Shown here one piece after another: positions 46,612 to 56,600 of a DNA stretch of 64,000 nt. The stretch comes from Sphingobacteriaceae bacterium DW12 (GTDB lineage Bacteria > Bacteroidota > Bacteroidia > Sphingobacteriales > Sphingobacteriaceae): contig JROE01000008.1 in assembly GCA_000783305.1 (NCBI GenBank), forward strand, positions 418,204 through 482,203. Reading direction: 5' to 3'. The notes below the pieces were generated by a model. That model saw nothing but the letters and a program-made list of their open reading frames with translations, did not search any database and had not been told where the DNA came from. Position numbers and translations under genes: made by a program. Positions within the stretch are counted from its first letter, which is position 1, and each line of letters begins with the position of its first letter.

Positions 46612-47606
46612 TCGTCTCCCTCCATTTCTTCATTAAACAAGGTCTTCAATACAGTGGCCTTTATATCATAATGTTCATGAACCCAACGAGCAAATACGGT
46701 CTCGTAACCGTGCGTGACGTAAACGTTGCGAGCGCCCGTCTGTATAATAGCCTCATTCAACTGTACCCAGTCACAGTGATCGGATAGAATAAATCCTTGA
46801 TCTACTCCTCGTCTCCGGCGAGCGCCTCTAAGTTGCATCCACCCACTACACATCGCGATTTTATAAGGCCTTAATTTCTTGACCCAAGGAGTCTCTGCTG
46901 CGGAGGGTGGGGCTATAATCAACGCTCCTTTTATTTTATCTCGATCTGTATCTGATTGTATACGCTCACCTTCAAATTGATAGCCTACTTCTCTCAGCGC
47001 TTGATTCACATTGTCAACAGCGCCATGCAAGTAGATTGGACCAATATTGGTATCCAAGTGTTTCAAAATATTCTGTGCTTTTCCCAAGGAATACGCCAAC
47101 AACACTGTATTAAGATTTTGCCGTTGATTATGTTTCCACCATTGGTTGATATCTTCATAGACATCAAATACAGAAGGGAATTGATAAATCGGTAATCCAA
47201 ATGTAGATTCAGTAATAAAATGATTGCATTTCACCAATTGGAATGGTTCGCTCACCCCGTCTGGAGCTAGCTTGTAATCACCCGTAAACACCCATACCTC
47301 TCCTTGATATTCCAACCTTATCTGTGCCGAACCTATGATGTGACCAGCAGGATGCAGACTGATATGTACACCATTGACCTCCATAACTTCATCATACGCC
47401 AATCCTGTCACATTCATACTTGCCCCGGTTCGCATTTTGAGGACAGGGATACTATTCCAATGGCACCAGTAATGCCCCATACCTGACCGAGCGTGATCGC
47501 TATGTGCATGGGTAATGATGGCTCGGTCTACCGGATGCCATGGATCGATATAGATATTGGCCTGCTTGCAGAATAGACCTTTGTTGGTAACGGATAATAA
47601 CTTCAT
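46608..47606 (-). CDS. Ligase-associated DNA exonuclease (metallo-beta-lactamase fold)
   Basis: The 332-residue protein has the metal-binding motif HAHSDHARSGMG and further histidines in HPAGHIIGSAQI and FILSDHCDW, plus VFTGDYKLAPDGVSEPFQLV. This is the SNM1/CPSF-like exonuclease subgroup found in ligase-associated clusters. The frame is open to 47636, but ATG 47606 (MKLLSVTNKGLF) fits the family start. First gene of the four-gene operon. Confidence 0.91.
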   Translation of the reverse strand: MKLLSVTNKGLFCKQANIYIDPWHPVDRAIITHAHSDHARSGMGHYWCHWNSIPVLKMRTGASMNVTGLAYDEVMEVNGVHISLHPAGHIIGSAQIRLEYQGEVWVFTGDYKLAPDGVSEPFQLVKCNHFITESTFGLPIYQFPSVFDVYEDINQWWKHNQRQNLNTVLLAYSLGKAQNILKHLDTNIGPIYLHGAVDNVNQALREVGYQFEGERIQSDTDRDKIKGALIIAPPSAAETPWVKKLRPYKIAMCSGWMQLRGARRRRGVDQGFILSDHCDWVQLNEAIIQTGARNVYVTHGYETVFARWVHEHYDIKATVLKTLFNEEMEGDE

Positions 47607-47700
47607 CTTCGCATACGATGTAAAAGCTGGTAACATACACTATACTAAAGACAATCGGACTGCGCAATTGTTTATTCAGAGAATTTAGCATACAAAAAAA

Positions 47701-47729
47701 GGCCTATTGAAATATCAATAGGCCTTTTT
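47701..47729. terminator. Bidirectional terminator 5' of the repair operon
   Basis: GGCCTATTGA pairs with TCAATAGGCC around AATA, with T5 on plus and T7 on minus. On minus it ends the 47745-48284 gene. Confidence 0.9.
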
Positions 47730-47744
47730 AAAGCTTGAAGTTTA

Positions 47745-48284
47745 TTAGAACTTAAGGTTCATTTTCTTAAATAACATGCTCCACATCCATATCGGACCTA
47801 TTGCCAACAGTTTCAGAAAATCGGCAGAAGAAACTGGACGAGCTTCTTTTTTACTGACCACCAACAATAATAAAAATGACAAAAGAGCGATTGCCCCTGT
47901 AAGCATCCAAACAGCAGGTCCGCCGTCTCTTTCAAAATATTCTAACTGGACGATAAAGAAACTCATAATACCAATCTCAATCAACATGGCATAAGATAGA
48001 GTGGGTGCCAGTTTAAGGTATGCGTATACAACGATGGCGATAAAGATAGACCCCCAATTAAGGAAAGTATGCCATCCCATCTTGACCAAAAAATCAAACT
48101 GTGGAAACGGTATCATCCAAATCAACCCCATCACACCAAAGAAAAATAATGTCAACAAAACGACATAACTTATCCTATTCTGAGGATTGGCAAAAGTAAT
48201 AGCCAATTCTTTAAAATAAATATCTACGGGTCTTAACTCTTCTTTTGGGTTACTTGTGTGTTTATTCTTTTTGTTATTGCTCAT
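47745..48284 (-). CDS. Hypothetical membrane protein with about four helices
   Basis: The 179-residue protein has a charged N-terminus of about 35 residues (KKNKHTSNPKEELRPVD) and hydrophobic helices near 40-60, 72-92, 96-116 and 122-145, then a hydrophobic C-terminal segment (LKLLAIGPIWMWSMLFKK). I recognise no family. It is flanked by terminators on both sides, so it is probably monocistronic. Length and clean ORF support a real gene. Confidence 0.65.
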   Translation of the reverse strand: MSNNKKNKHTSNPKEELRPVDIYFKELAITFANPQNRISYVVLLTLFFFGVMGLIWMIPFPQFDFLVKMGWHTFLNWGSIFIAIVVYAYLKLAPTLSYAMLIEIGIMSFFIVQLEYFERDGGPAVWMLTGAIALLSFLLLLVVSKKEARPVSSADFLKLLAIGPIWMWSMLFKKMNLKF

Positions 48285-48304
48285 GATGCTACTTTACAAA
48301 ACGA

Positions 48305-48336
48305 AGCTGTCTAATAGATTTCTCCCTTAGACAGCT
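48305..48336 (-). terminator. Terminator of rny
   Basis: AGCTGTCTAA pairs exactly with TTAGACAGCT around a 12-nt loop. On the minus strand it lies 22 bases after the rny stop and is followed by TCGTTTTG. Confidence 0.75.
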
Positions 48337-48358
48337 TAGCCATTAAATTTACTAATTT

Positions 48359-49924
48359 TTACTTAGCGTAGGACACAGATCTAGTCTCTCTTATTACAGT
48401 GACTTTTATCTGTCCCGGATATGTCATTTCGGTTTGAATACGATTGGAGATATCTGCAGCTAAAATTTCAGCTTGCGCATCCGTTACTTTTTCGCTCTCA
48501 ACTACCACACGCAATTCACGACCAGCTTGAATGGCAAAAGTTTTTTCTACACCTGGGTACGACAGTGCTAATTCTTCCAATTCCTTAAGTCTTTTGATAT
48601 AGCTTTCTACAACTTCACGTCTTGCTCCTGGTCTAGCTCCGGATATAGCATCACATGCTTGGACTATTGGAGAAATTAAGGAGGTCATTTCAATTTCGTC
48701 GTGATGGGCACCTATGGCATTACAAACTTCAGGATGTTCCTTATATTTTTCGGCTAATTGCATACCCAAGATAGCGTGGGGTAGTTCGGGATTATCATCA
48801 GGCACTTTACCAATATCATGCAATAATCCGGCACGCTTAGCAAGCTTGACATTGAGTCCTAGCTCAGAAGCCATTGTAGCAGCAAAATTAGCAACTTCGC
48901 GGGAGTGCTGTAATAGATTCTGTCCATATGATGAACGGTAGCGCATACGACCTACCATACGTATCAATTCAGGATGTAGCCCATGAATTCCCAAATCTAT
49001 GGCTGTACGCTCGCCAATTTCGACGATTTCATCCTCGATTTGTGTACGGGTCTTGGCCACAACCTCCTCTATCCGAGCAGGGTGAATACGTCCATCTGTG
49101 ACCAAACGGTGCAATGCCAAGCGAGCAATCTCTCTTCTGACGGGATCAAATCCTGAGAGAATAATTGCTTCCGGAGTGTCATCTACAATAATCTCTACTC
49201 CTGTAGCCGCTTCCAACGCACGGATATTTCGTCCTTCACGACCAATAATACGACCTTTGATTTCGTCGTTCTCAATATTGAAAATGGATACCGTATTTTC
49301 AATCGCCGACTCAGTCGCCGTGCGTTGAATGGTTTGGATAACGACCTTTTTGGCTTCTTTAGTTGCCGTTAACTTAGCTTCATCAACGATATCTTTAATC
49401 TGAATCATCGCTTGCGAACGGGCATCTTCGCGTAAAGAATCTACTAATTGATTCTTAGCTTCATCAGCAGTTACTCCAGCGATGGCTTCCAATTGCTTAA
49501 TTTGCTGAGATTTCATTTGATCCACCTCTTCACTTTTACGTTCGTTGAGTTCGACAAGTTTATCAAGCTGTTTTTTCGCGGTATCAATTTCTTGCTTTTC
49601 TCGATTTAGATTTTCGAGTTTTTGGTTAATAGATTGCTCTTTCTGGCGGATTGAATTTTCCTTCTGCGTCATCGAGTTGTTCCGCTGATTGACTTCCTTT
49701 TCATGCTCTGCCTTCATTTGCAAAAATTTCTCTTTTGCTTCAAGAAGTCTTTTCTTCTTAATATGCTCCCCTTCTTGCTCAGCCTCCTTTACTATTCTCT
49801 TGGCATTATCATGTGCTGCTTGTTCCTGCTTTTTTAATAAGATTTGCAACAGATAACGACCAATCAGAATACCCACGACTAGGGAAATTATGATTGTTAT
49901 CGCTATGGTAATCATTATGTTCAT
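48359..49924 (-). CDS. rny: Ribonuclease Y
   Basis: The 521-residue protein has an N-terminal TM helix (about 1-25), a long coiled coil rich in K/E/Q (about 30-200), a KH domain ([20 protein letters not shown]) and an HD domain ([20 protein letters not shown]). This is the complete RNase Y plan, an endonuclease that starts mRNA decay at the membrane. It lies downstream of the 6S-like RNA and zapA. Confidence 0.96.
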   Translation of the reverse strand: MNIMITIAITIIISLVVGILIGRYLLQILLKKQEQAAHDNAKRIVKEAEQEGEHIKKKRLLEAKEKFLQMKAEHEKEVNQRNNSMTQKENSIRQKEQSINQKLENLNREKQEIDTAKKQLDKLVELNERKSEEVDQMKSQQIKQLEAIAGVTADEAKNQLVDSLREDARSQAMIQIKDIVDEAKLTATKEAKKVVIQTIQRTATESAIENTVSIFNIENDEIKGRIIGREGRNIRALEAATGVEIIVDDTPEAIILSGFDPVRREIARLALHRLVTDGRIHPARIEEVVAKTRTQIEDEIVEIGERTAIDLGIHGLHPELIRMVGRMRYRSSYGQNLLQHSREVANFAATMASELGLNVKLAKRAGLLHDIGKVPDDNPELPHAILGMQLAEKYKEHPEVCNAIGAHHDEIEMTSLISPIVQACDAISGARPGARREVVESYIKRLKELEELALSYPGVEKTFAIQAGRELRVVVESEKVTDAQAEILAADISNRIQTEMTYPGQIKVTVIRETRSVSYAK

Positions 49925-49985
49925 TTGTATGTGTGTAATATATAATTGTTAAAAAATGTTTCTATATGTATTATTCAAAAAAAAT

Positions 49986-50161
49986 CAAAAAAAAACCGCA
50001 ATTAAATATAAACGGGTACCAAGTATTATTAAACTTCCATTACACATGATTAAGCGATTGATCATGACCTAGATGGCTTACGCAAAATGGCCTACATCTT
50101 TTTTCGCCCGTGATATTGAAGCGTTAAGTTTAAAATAGTGACAACCCGAATTTAATTGCGG
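49986..50161 (-). ncRNA. 6S-like RNA (candidate 6S-Flavo)
   Basis: On the minus strand a closing stem of 12 perfect base pairs (CCGCAATTAAAT with ATTTAATTGCGG, bases 49996-50007 and 50150-50161) encloses about 140 nt and is followed by a T-run. Inside, CGGGT/ACCCG and AAACTT/AAGTTT extend the stem across a bulge-rich middle. Two hairpins occupy the apex (GGC/GCC and CATGAT/ATCATG). An elongated stem with open middle is the 6S RNA plan, and the gene follows zapA as ssrS does in proteobacteria. A global inhibitor of RNA polymerase is suggested, not proved. Confidence 0.6.
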
Positions 50162-50204
50162 CAAATTCGTTGTTACAAAGCTCTATGATATAAGAACGAT
50201 ATAG

Positions 50205-50495
50205 TTATTTAGTAAAGAAATCCGATAATAACCGATCGAGTTCATGAACAGATTGTTCCACGCCTTCTTCATGGCTTTGTGCATTTTTTTCTGCTTTCAA
50301 CATTCCTGTTGCATACTGCAAAATACACATGGACAATAAGTCTTGCTTATCTCGAACCGCATAATTATCCTGTAGTTCCTTTATTTTTTCATTAACCATT
50401 TTTGCTGCATGACGGATTATTTCTTCCTCACTTGCATCCACTTTTAACGGATAAACCCGATCAGCAATATTTATTTTTATGGAAATATCTCCCAT
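50205..50495 (-). CDS. zapA: Cell division protein ZapA
   Basis: The 96-residue protein begins ISIKINIADRVYPLKVDASE EEI, the ZapA N-terminal beta unit, followed by a coiled-coil helix (AKMVNEKIKELQDNY) and a second helix. It stabilises FtsZ rings. It lies 48 bases after the coiled-coil gene, in the pheT transcript, and upstream of the 6S-like RNA. Confidence 0.88.
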   Translation of the reverse strand: MGDISIKINIADRVYPLKVDASEEEIIRHAAKMVNEKIKELQDNYAVRDKQDLLSMCILQYATGMLKAEKNAQSHEEGVEQSVHELDRLLSDFFTK

Positions 50496-50543
50496 TTTTC
50501 TTTGAGCTTAATAACACAAAACTGTTAAGATTACGATTGGTTA

Positions 50544-50864
50544 CTATTTTAACAGACTAATACATCTGTCTATTTCTTTAACAAAATCGTTAATTTTCTG
50601 CTTTGTATCAAGTATTTTTTCATTTATTGCCTCTTTATCGCCGCTTGAGTCTTCCAAAGTACGTGCTACAGCCAACGCTTTCACCTTTTCTTCCGTCTGT
50701 TTTACTTTTTCAGAACTTGTTTCTAGAGCCACTTGCAATGATTGCACCTCTAATTTAAGTAAATCATTTTCTTCTTGCAAGGCCTCACACAATTGAATTA
50801 AATTTTTCGTTTTCTCAACGATAACATTCATTTGTGCTGATAAAGATGCCATATATTTCTGCAA
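50544..50864 (-). CDS. Coiled-coil protein between pheT and zapA
   Basis: The 106-residue protein is almost entirely helical: a long heptad-like region (LIQLCEALQEENDLLKLEVQ, then VALETSSEKVKQTEEKVKAL) and a C-terminal helix (KINDFVKEIDRCISLLK). Such proteins occur between pheT and zapA across Bacteroidetes. A structural role in division, like ZapB, is possible but unproved. It starts 20 bases after the pheT stop. Confidence 0.75.
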   Translation of the reverse strand: MQKYMASLSAQMNVIVEKTKNLIQLCEALQEENDLLKLEVQSLQVALETSSEKVKQTEEKVKALAVARTLEDSSGDKEAINEKILDTKQKINDFVKEIDRCISLLK

Positions 50865-50884
50865 TTAAATTTTGATATCACGCT

Positions 50885-53284
50885 CTAGCGCACTACTGCA
50901 CCAGTTTCTTTCTCAAAGTTAAGAATTAATTTTTGAACTAACGTGTCAATTTGTTTATCTGTCAAAGTTTTTTCTTCGTCTTGCAGCACAAAACTCAATG
51001 CATAAGATTTTTTACCTTCCGGTAATTTATCGCCTTTGTAAACATCGAAAATATTAACGTCTTTTAGAAGCTTACGTTCGGTCTTCACGGCGACCTGCCG
51101 AAGTCTCTCAAAAGTAACAGATTCGTCCACCAACAGTGCCAAATCTCTCCTGACAGCTGGAAATTTAGAAACCTCTTTGTATTTGATTTGATTTTTACGG
51201 ATTGCTTTTAATACCAAATCCCAATCAAAGTCTGCAAAAAACACTTGATTTTCAACGTCTGCTTTTTTGAGATTGGAAGTAGATATTGCTCCAAAGCTAA
51301 CTAACGATTTGACTCCCTTTTTATAGGACAATCCATAATCGAAATAGGAGGAATCGGATTCGATTACTTCCAGACCTTGTATATTCAACCTACGGATAAT
51401 AGTATCTACTGCTGCTTTTAGATTATAGAACGTTACATTTTTTGCATTCTCATTCCATTGTTCTGCAGTATTCTTTCCTGACAACGTCAATGCTAGATGT
51501 TGCCTTTCTTGATAACCTTCTTCAGTAAGGTGGTATGTTCTACCAAATTCAAAGAATCGGATATCGGGACTTTTGCGTTTTTGATTGTATGATATGGCAG
51601 TTAAGGCCGAAAACACCAAGTTCTGACGCATGGTATCCAAGTCACTACTCAACGGATTCAGTAATTTAACTGCTGTATCTTGATTATCTACGTAATCCAA
51701 TTTTGTAAGGGAATTGGAAAGTATTTCATGATAACCATTGGCAATCAACAAATCGGCAACTTGATTTAAAACGACTTCTCTATCAGGTTTTTCTGAGGTG
51801 TTCAAAGATGCATTGATCTGCTGCTTGATTTCGATATTATTATAACCATAGATACGAAGCACCTCTTCAATTACATCTACCTCACGTGTTACATCAACTT
51901 TAAATGGAGGTACCTCTACCGAGAGTTCATAATCATTTTCATTGACGACTGCAATACCCAAGGACACAATTATGGATCTGATATCTTCTTTCGGAATCTC
52001 TTTACCAATCAGCCTTTGTACATTTTTGTAATTAACGGTAAACGCAAAAGGTTGAATAGGGTTAGGATAAATGTCAGTAATTGTTGAGCTCACCTGACCT
52101 CCCGCTACCTCAAGAATCATTAACGCTGCACGCTTCAGCGCCAATTCGGTCATGTTTGGATCTGTACCGCGTTCAAACCTAAAGGAAGAATCTGTTTTTA
52201 ACGCGTGTCTTTTGGACGTCTTGCGTACGGAAACAGAATTAAAATAGGCACTTTCTAAAAATACATTACGAGTAGATTCGGTAACCCCAGAATGCAATCC
52301 GCCAAAAACTCCGGCAATGCACATAGGCTTTTCAGCATCAGCAATAACAAGATCTTCACTGGTCAGCTTACGTGCCACACCATCCAACGTTACAAACTCT
52401 TCTTCTTCAACTGCATTCCTGACAATAACCTTATTCCCAGCAATCCGATCAGCGTCAAAAGCATGTAAAGGCTGCCCTAAATCATGAAGTACATAGTTGG
52501 TGACGTCGACAATATTATTAATGGGCCTAATCCCAATGACATTCAGTTTTTCTTTTAACCAGTCTGGAGATTCCTTGACTGTGAGGCCAGATATATTGAC
52601 ACCTGTATATCTTGGGGAAGCATCTGTATTCAAAACAGATACGGTTGTAGCCACACCTTCTTCAATAGCGTTGAATGAAGACAAATCCGGCAGGGTGAAT
52701 GAGGTCCTGAAAAATCCAGCCAAATCACGGGCTACCCCTAGATGTGAAGCTGCATCGGCACGATTAGGCGTCAACCCTATCTCATAGCGATAATCGTCTT
52801 TTATATTGAAGTATTCTTGAGCTGTCCTTCCAACAGGGGTATCTTTTGAAAGTACTAGAATACCATCGTGTGATTTTCCCAGTCCGATTTCATCTTCAGC
52901 ACAAATCATTCCCTCAGATACTTCTCCTCTGATTTTGGATTTATTGATTTTAAAGGGTTCTCCTTCTAAAGGATACACCGTAGTCCCTACAGTCGCAACG
53001 ATAACCTTCTGCCCAGCAGCTACATTGGGAGCACCACACACGACATGGAGTAGTTCTTCTCTTCCCACATCGACGGTAGTGACACGTAGACGATCTGCAT
53101 TTGGGTGCTGCTCACAAGTCTTTACTTCACCTACTACAAGACCTTCTAATCCACCCGGTACGCTCTGTACTTTTTCTAACACTTCTACTTCTAGACCTAT
53201 ATCAGTCAAAATATGGGATATCTGCTCGGGTGTATTGTCCTTTATATCAACAAAATTCTTTAACCAGTTATATGAAATATTCAT
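50885..53284 (-). CDS. pheT: Phenylalanine-tRNA ligase beta subunit
   Basis: The 799-residue subunit has the N-terminal tRNA-binding OB domain (VVGEVKTCEQHPNADRLRVT), B3/B4 editing domain (YFNSVSVRKTSKRHALKTDS), B5 domain, catalytic-like domain and C-terminal ferredoxin-like anticodon-binding domain (SKFPAVRRDLALLVDES). It pairs with PheS encoded elsewhere. It heads the pheT-coiled coil-zapA transcript. Confidence 0.97.
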   Translation of the reverse strand: MNISYNWLKNFVDIKDNTPEQISHILTDIGLEVEVLEKVQSVPGGLEGLVVGEVKTCEQHPNADRLRVTTVDVGREELLHVVCGAPNVAAGQKVIVATVGTTVYPLEGEPFKINKSKIRGEVSEGMICAEDEIGLGKSHDGILVLSKDTPVGRTAQEYFNIKDDYRYEIGLTPNRADAASHLGVARDLAGFFRTSFTLPDLSSFNAIEEGVATTVSVLNTDASPRYTGVNISGLTVKESPDWLKEKLNVIGIRPINNIVDVTNYVLHDLGQPLHAFDADRIAGNKVIVRNAVEEEEFVTLDGVARKLTSEDLVIADAEKPMCIAGVFGGLHSGVTESTRNVFLESAYFNSVSVRKTSKRHALKTDSSFRFERGTDPNMTELALKRAALMILEVAGGQVSSTITDIYPNPIQPFAFTVNYKNVQRLIGKEIPKEDIRSIIVSLGIAVVNENDYELSVEVPPFKVDVTREVDVIEEVLRIYGYNNIEIKQQINASLNTSEKPDREVVLNQVADLLIANGYHEILSNSLTKLDYVDNQDTAVKLLNPLSSDLDTMRQNLVFSALTAISYNQKRKSPDIRFFEFGRTYHLTEEGYQERQHLALTLSGKNTAEQWNENAKNVTFYNLKAAVDTIIRRLNIQGLEVIESDSSYFDYGLSYKKGVKSLVSFGAISTSNLKKADVENQVFFADFDWDLVLKAIRKNQIKYKEVSKFPAVRRDLALLVDESVTFERLRQVAVKTERKLLKDVNIFDVYKGDKLPEGKKSYALSFVLQDEEKTLTDKQIDTLVQKLILNFEKETGAVVR

Positions 53285-53304
53285 TATCTATTACTATATG
53301 TAGC

Positions 53305-53312
53305 ACAAAGAT
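53305..53312 (-). promoter_or_regulatory. -7 box of the pheT-zapA operon
   Basis: The minus strand reads TATCTTTG, 20 bases upstream of the pheT ATG. A near -33 element (TCTG, 53331-53334) lies 18 nt away. Confidence 0.55.
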
Positions 53313-53634
53313 AAAACTTTGTAACGAAATACAGATTTTAAGAGATCCTAAAATTCCTTTTATTAATTCAACCTTCCAGTGTTGAGATTACGTGACAGAA
53401 AGTAAAAGAACGGTTAAGGCAAGAAAGCAGTTTGTTTCGTTCAGCTCAGCGTTCGAAGCGCTAGGTCTTTAATAGCTTCTATTCGCTATACTTGAATATA
53501 GAGCATGCTTGGAATACACTTTACATTGGGCGAACTCTCAAAGTGTTCTTCAACTCTCATGAGATATTGAGTTCAAGGCAAAATAGGTTTTCATTTTTTA
53601 CGTTGTTATGCTATTTAAGTCAAAGGATTAACGT
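53313..53634. other. Intergenic stretch between pheT and purL
   Basis: About 320 bases separate the divergent genes. I see no riboswitch consensus. A short inverted repeat (AGCGTTCGAAGCGCT near 53450) is the only notable structure. Confidence 0.4.
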
Positions 53635-53642
53635 ATTTTTGT
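53635..53642 (+). promoter_or_regulatory. -7 box of purL
   Basis: TATTTTTG matches TAnnTTTG and lies 33 bases before the purL ATG. The -33 element is weak. Confidence 0.5.
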
Positions 53643-53675
53643 ACTTTAATTCTACAAGACAACAATTTCATAATA

Positions 53676-56600
53676 ATGATTCATTTCTTTGTGAACCAAT
53701 CGAACACCGTTTATGGGGTTCAAACTCAAAAAGATTTATCAACCGAAGATATTTCTAAACTCAACTGGCTGTTTGGCAACGCTACCAAAATCGAAAAAAC
53801 TACCCTTGATGATTTTTATGTAGGCCCTCGGGCTGCCATGATTACACCGTGGAGTACTAATGCGGTAGAAATCACGCAAAACATGGCTATCGAAGGCATC
53901 ATCCGGATTGAAGAATTCCAAAAAGTTGAAGCCGATTTTTCGGACTTCGACCCTATGATATCCCAAAAATATGAGGCGCTGACACAAGAAATGTACACCA
54001 TTCACATTACTCCTGAGCCTATTATAGAGGTGGATGATATCGCAACCTACAATAAACAAGAAGGACTGGCACTCAACCAGGAGGAAGTCGAATACTTGAA
54101 CAACCTTTCCACAAAATTAGGCCGTAAACTGACGGATTCGGAAGTATTTGCTTTTTCACAAGCCAATTCGGAGCACTGTCGCCACAAAATATTTAACGGA
54201 ACTTTTGTTATCGATGGAGAAGAGAAGCCTACTTCGTTATTTAAATTGATCAAAAAAACATCCGAGACGAATCCCAATACCATTGTCTCGGCCTATAAAG
54301 ATAACGTCGCCTTTGTCAAAGGCCCTCGTGTCACACAATTTGCACCTAACTCTGCAGACAAACCTGATTTCTACAGTGAAAAGGAATTTGACTCGGTCAT
54401 TTCACTAAAAGCGGAAACGCACAACTTTCCGACTACAGTGGAGCCCTTCTCAGGTGCGGCAACAGGATCTGGTGGTGAAATCAGGGACCGCTTAGCTGGT
54501 GGTCAAGGATCTCTACCGTTGGCCGGAACCGCTATTTACATGACGTCATATTCCCGGTTGAACGAGGAGCGCCCGTGGGAAAAAGGGATGCAAGAGAGGG
54601 CTTGGCTGTATCAAACACCAATGGATATTCTAATCAAAGCATCTAACGGTGCTTCAGATTTTGGCAATAAGTTTGGACAACCACTAATTGTTGGATCCGT
54701 GCTTACTTTCGAACATGAAGAGGATGCGCGCCAGATTGGATATGACAAGGTCATTATGCAAGCAGGTGGCATCGGCTATGGTAAATTGGAACAAGCTAAA
54801 AAACATGCCCCAACCCCCGGTGATAAAATCGTCATCCTAGGAGGGGAAAACTACCGCATCGGTATGGGTGGTGCAGCTGTATCATCAGCTGATACTGGAT
54901 CCTTTGGCTCAGGTATTGAGCTCAATGCTATCCAGCGCTCCAATCCCGAAATGCAAAAACGTGCTTCTAATGCTATACGTGGATTGGTCGAATCGGATCA
55001 CAATCCGATTGTGTCTATCCATGACCATGGTGCTGGAGGCCACCTCAACTGTCTTTCGGAACTCGTAGAAGATACCGGAGGTTTAATAGATTTGGATAAA
55101 CTTCCAGTAGGCGATCCTACTCTCTCCGCTAAAGAAATCATTGGGAATGAATCGCAAGAGCGCATGGGCTTAGTAATTGGCGAAAAGGATTTGGAGACCC
55201 TACAAAAGGTAGCCGACCGTGAACGTTCACCCATGTATACGGTGGGTGATGTAACAGGGGACCACCGATTCACCTTTGCTTCTAAGACTACTGGAGCCAA
55301 ACCAATGGACTACGCTTTGGAAGATTTTTTTGGCTCGTCGCCCAAGACGATCATGACGGATAAAACCGTAAATCGGTCATATGCCGACCTCACATATGAA
55401 ACTTCGAATATACCGACATATCTGGAGCAAGTCCTTCAATTGGAGGCTGTTGCTTCTAAGGATTGGTTAACAAACAAAGTCGATCGATGTGTTGGTGGTC
55501 GCGTAGCCAAACAGCAATGTACTGGACCATTACAACTACCACTCAACAATGTAGGGGTCATGGCGCTCGATTACAGATCAACAGAGGGTATCGCTACAAC
55601 TGTGGGACACTCTCCTATTGCAGCCTTAATAGATCCTGCTGCGGCGTCTCAGACAGCTATTGCGGAAGCATTGTCCAACATCGTATTTGCACCTATCAAA
55701 GATGGCCTTAAAGGAGTATCTCTATCGGCCAATTGGATGTGGGCATGTAACAACGAAGGGGAAGATGCCCGTCTCTATGAGGCTGTAAAGGCCTGCTCGG
55801 ACTTTGCAATAGCGCTAGGAATCAATATCCCTACAGGAAAAGATTCACTATCGATGAAGCAAAAATATCCGAATGGGGATGTGATCGCCCCAGGTACTGT
55901 CATCATCTCAGCAGCTGGAAATTGTACAGATATAAATCAGGTAGTAGAGCCGGTATTGAGCCAAAATGGTGGCTCTATATATTACATCAATCTTTCGCAA
56001 GACACCTTTAAACTAGGTGGCTCCTCTTTTGCACAAATCTTGAATAAGATTGGTAAAGATACTCCTAAAATCGCAGATGCCGACTACTTCAAAAAAGCAT
56101 TCAATGCAATACAGGAACTAATTAAGGCTGGACAAATTGTAGCTGGTCACGATGTTGGTTCAGGTGGTCTCGTGACGACGTTATTGGAAATGACCTTTGC
56201 GGACGTCAATCTTGCGGCCCACTACGATTTATCGGGGCTAAATGAGACTGATACGGTCAAAGCATTATTCAATGAAAATATTGCTGTAGTACTTCAAGCT
56301 AAAACAGATGATTTTTTCGAAAAAGCATTGGCAGAGCAAGGTATTGTAGCCGTAAAAATAGGGCAAGCAATCACAGGAACTACAGTAACATTCAAAAACA
56401 ATAGTGATAATTTTAGTTTTGACGTTGCTGCAACGAGAGATATGTGGTTCAAGACATCTTTCTTATTAGATCAGAAACAATCTAAGAATGGAATGGCACA
56501 GGAGCGCTTCAATAACTATAAAAATCAGCCCCTGAACTTTGTATTTCCGATTCATTTTGATGGAAAGAAACCTGTAATCGATATATCCAAACCAAAGCCA

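Noticed and set aside
53492..53758. 88-codon plus-strand ORF before purL
   Set aside because: It overlaps the purL start in another frame and the -7 box at 53635-53642.
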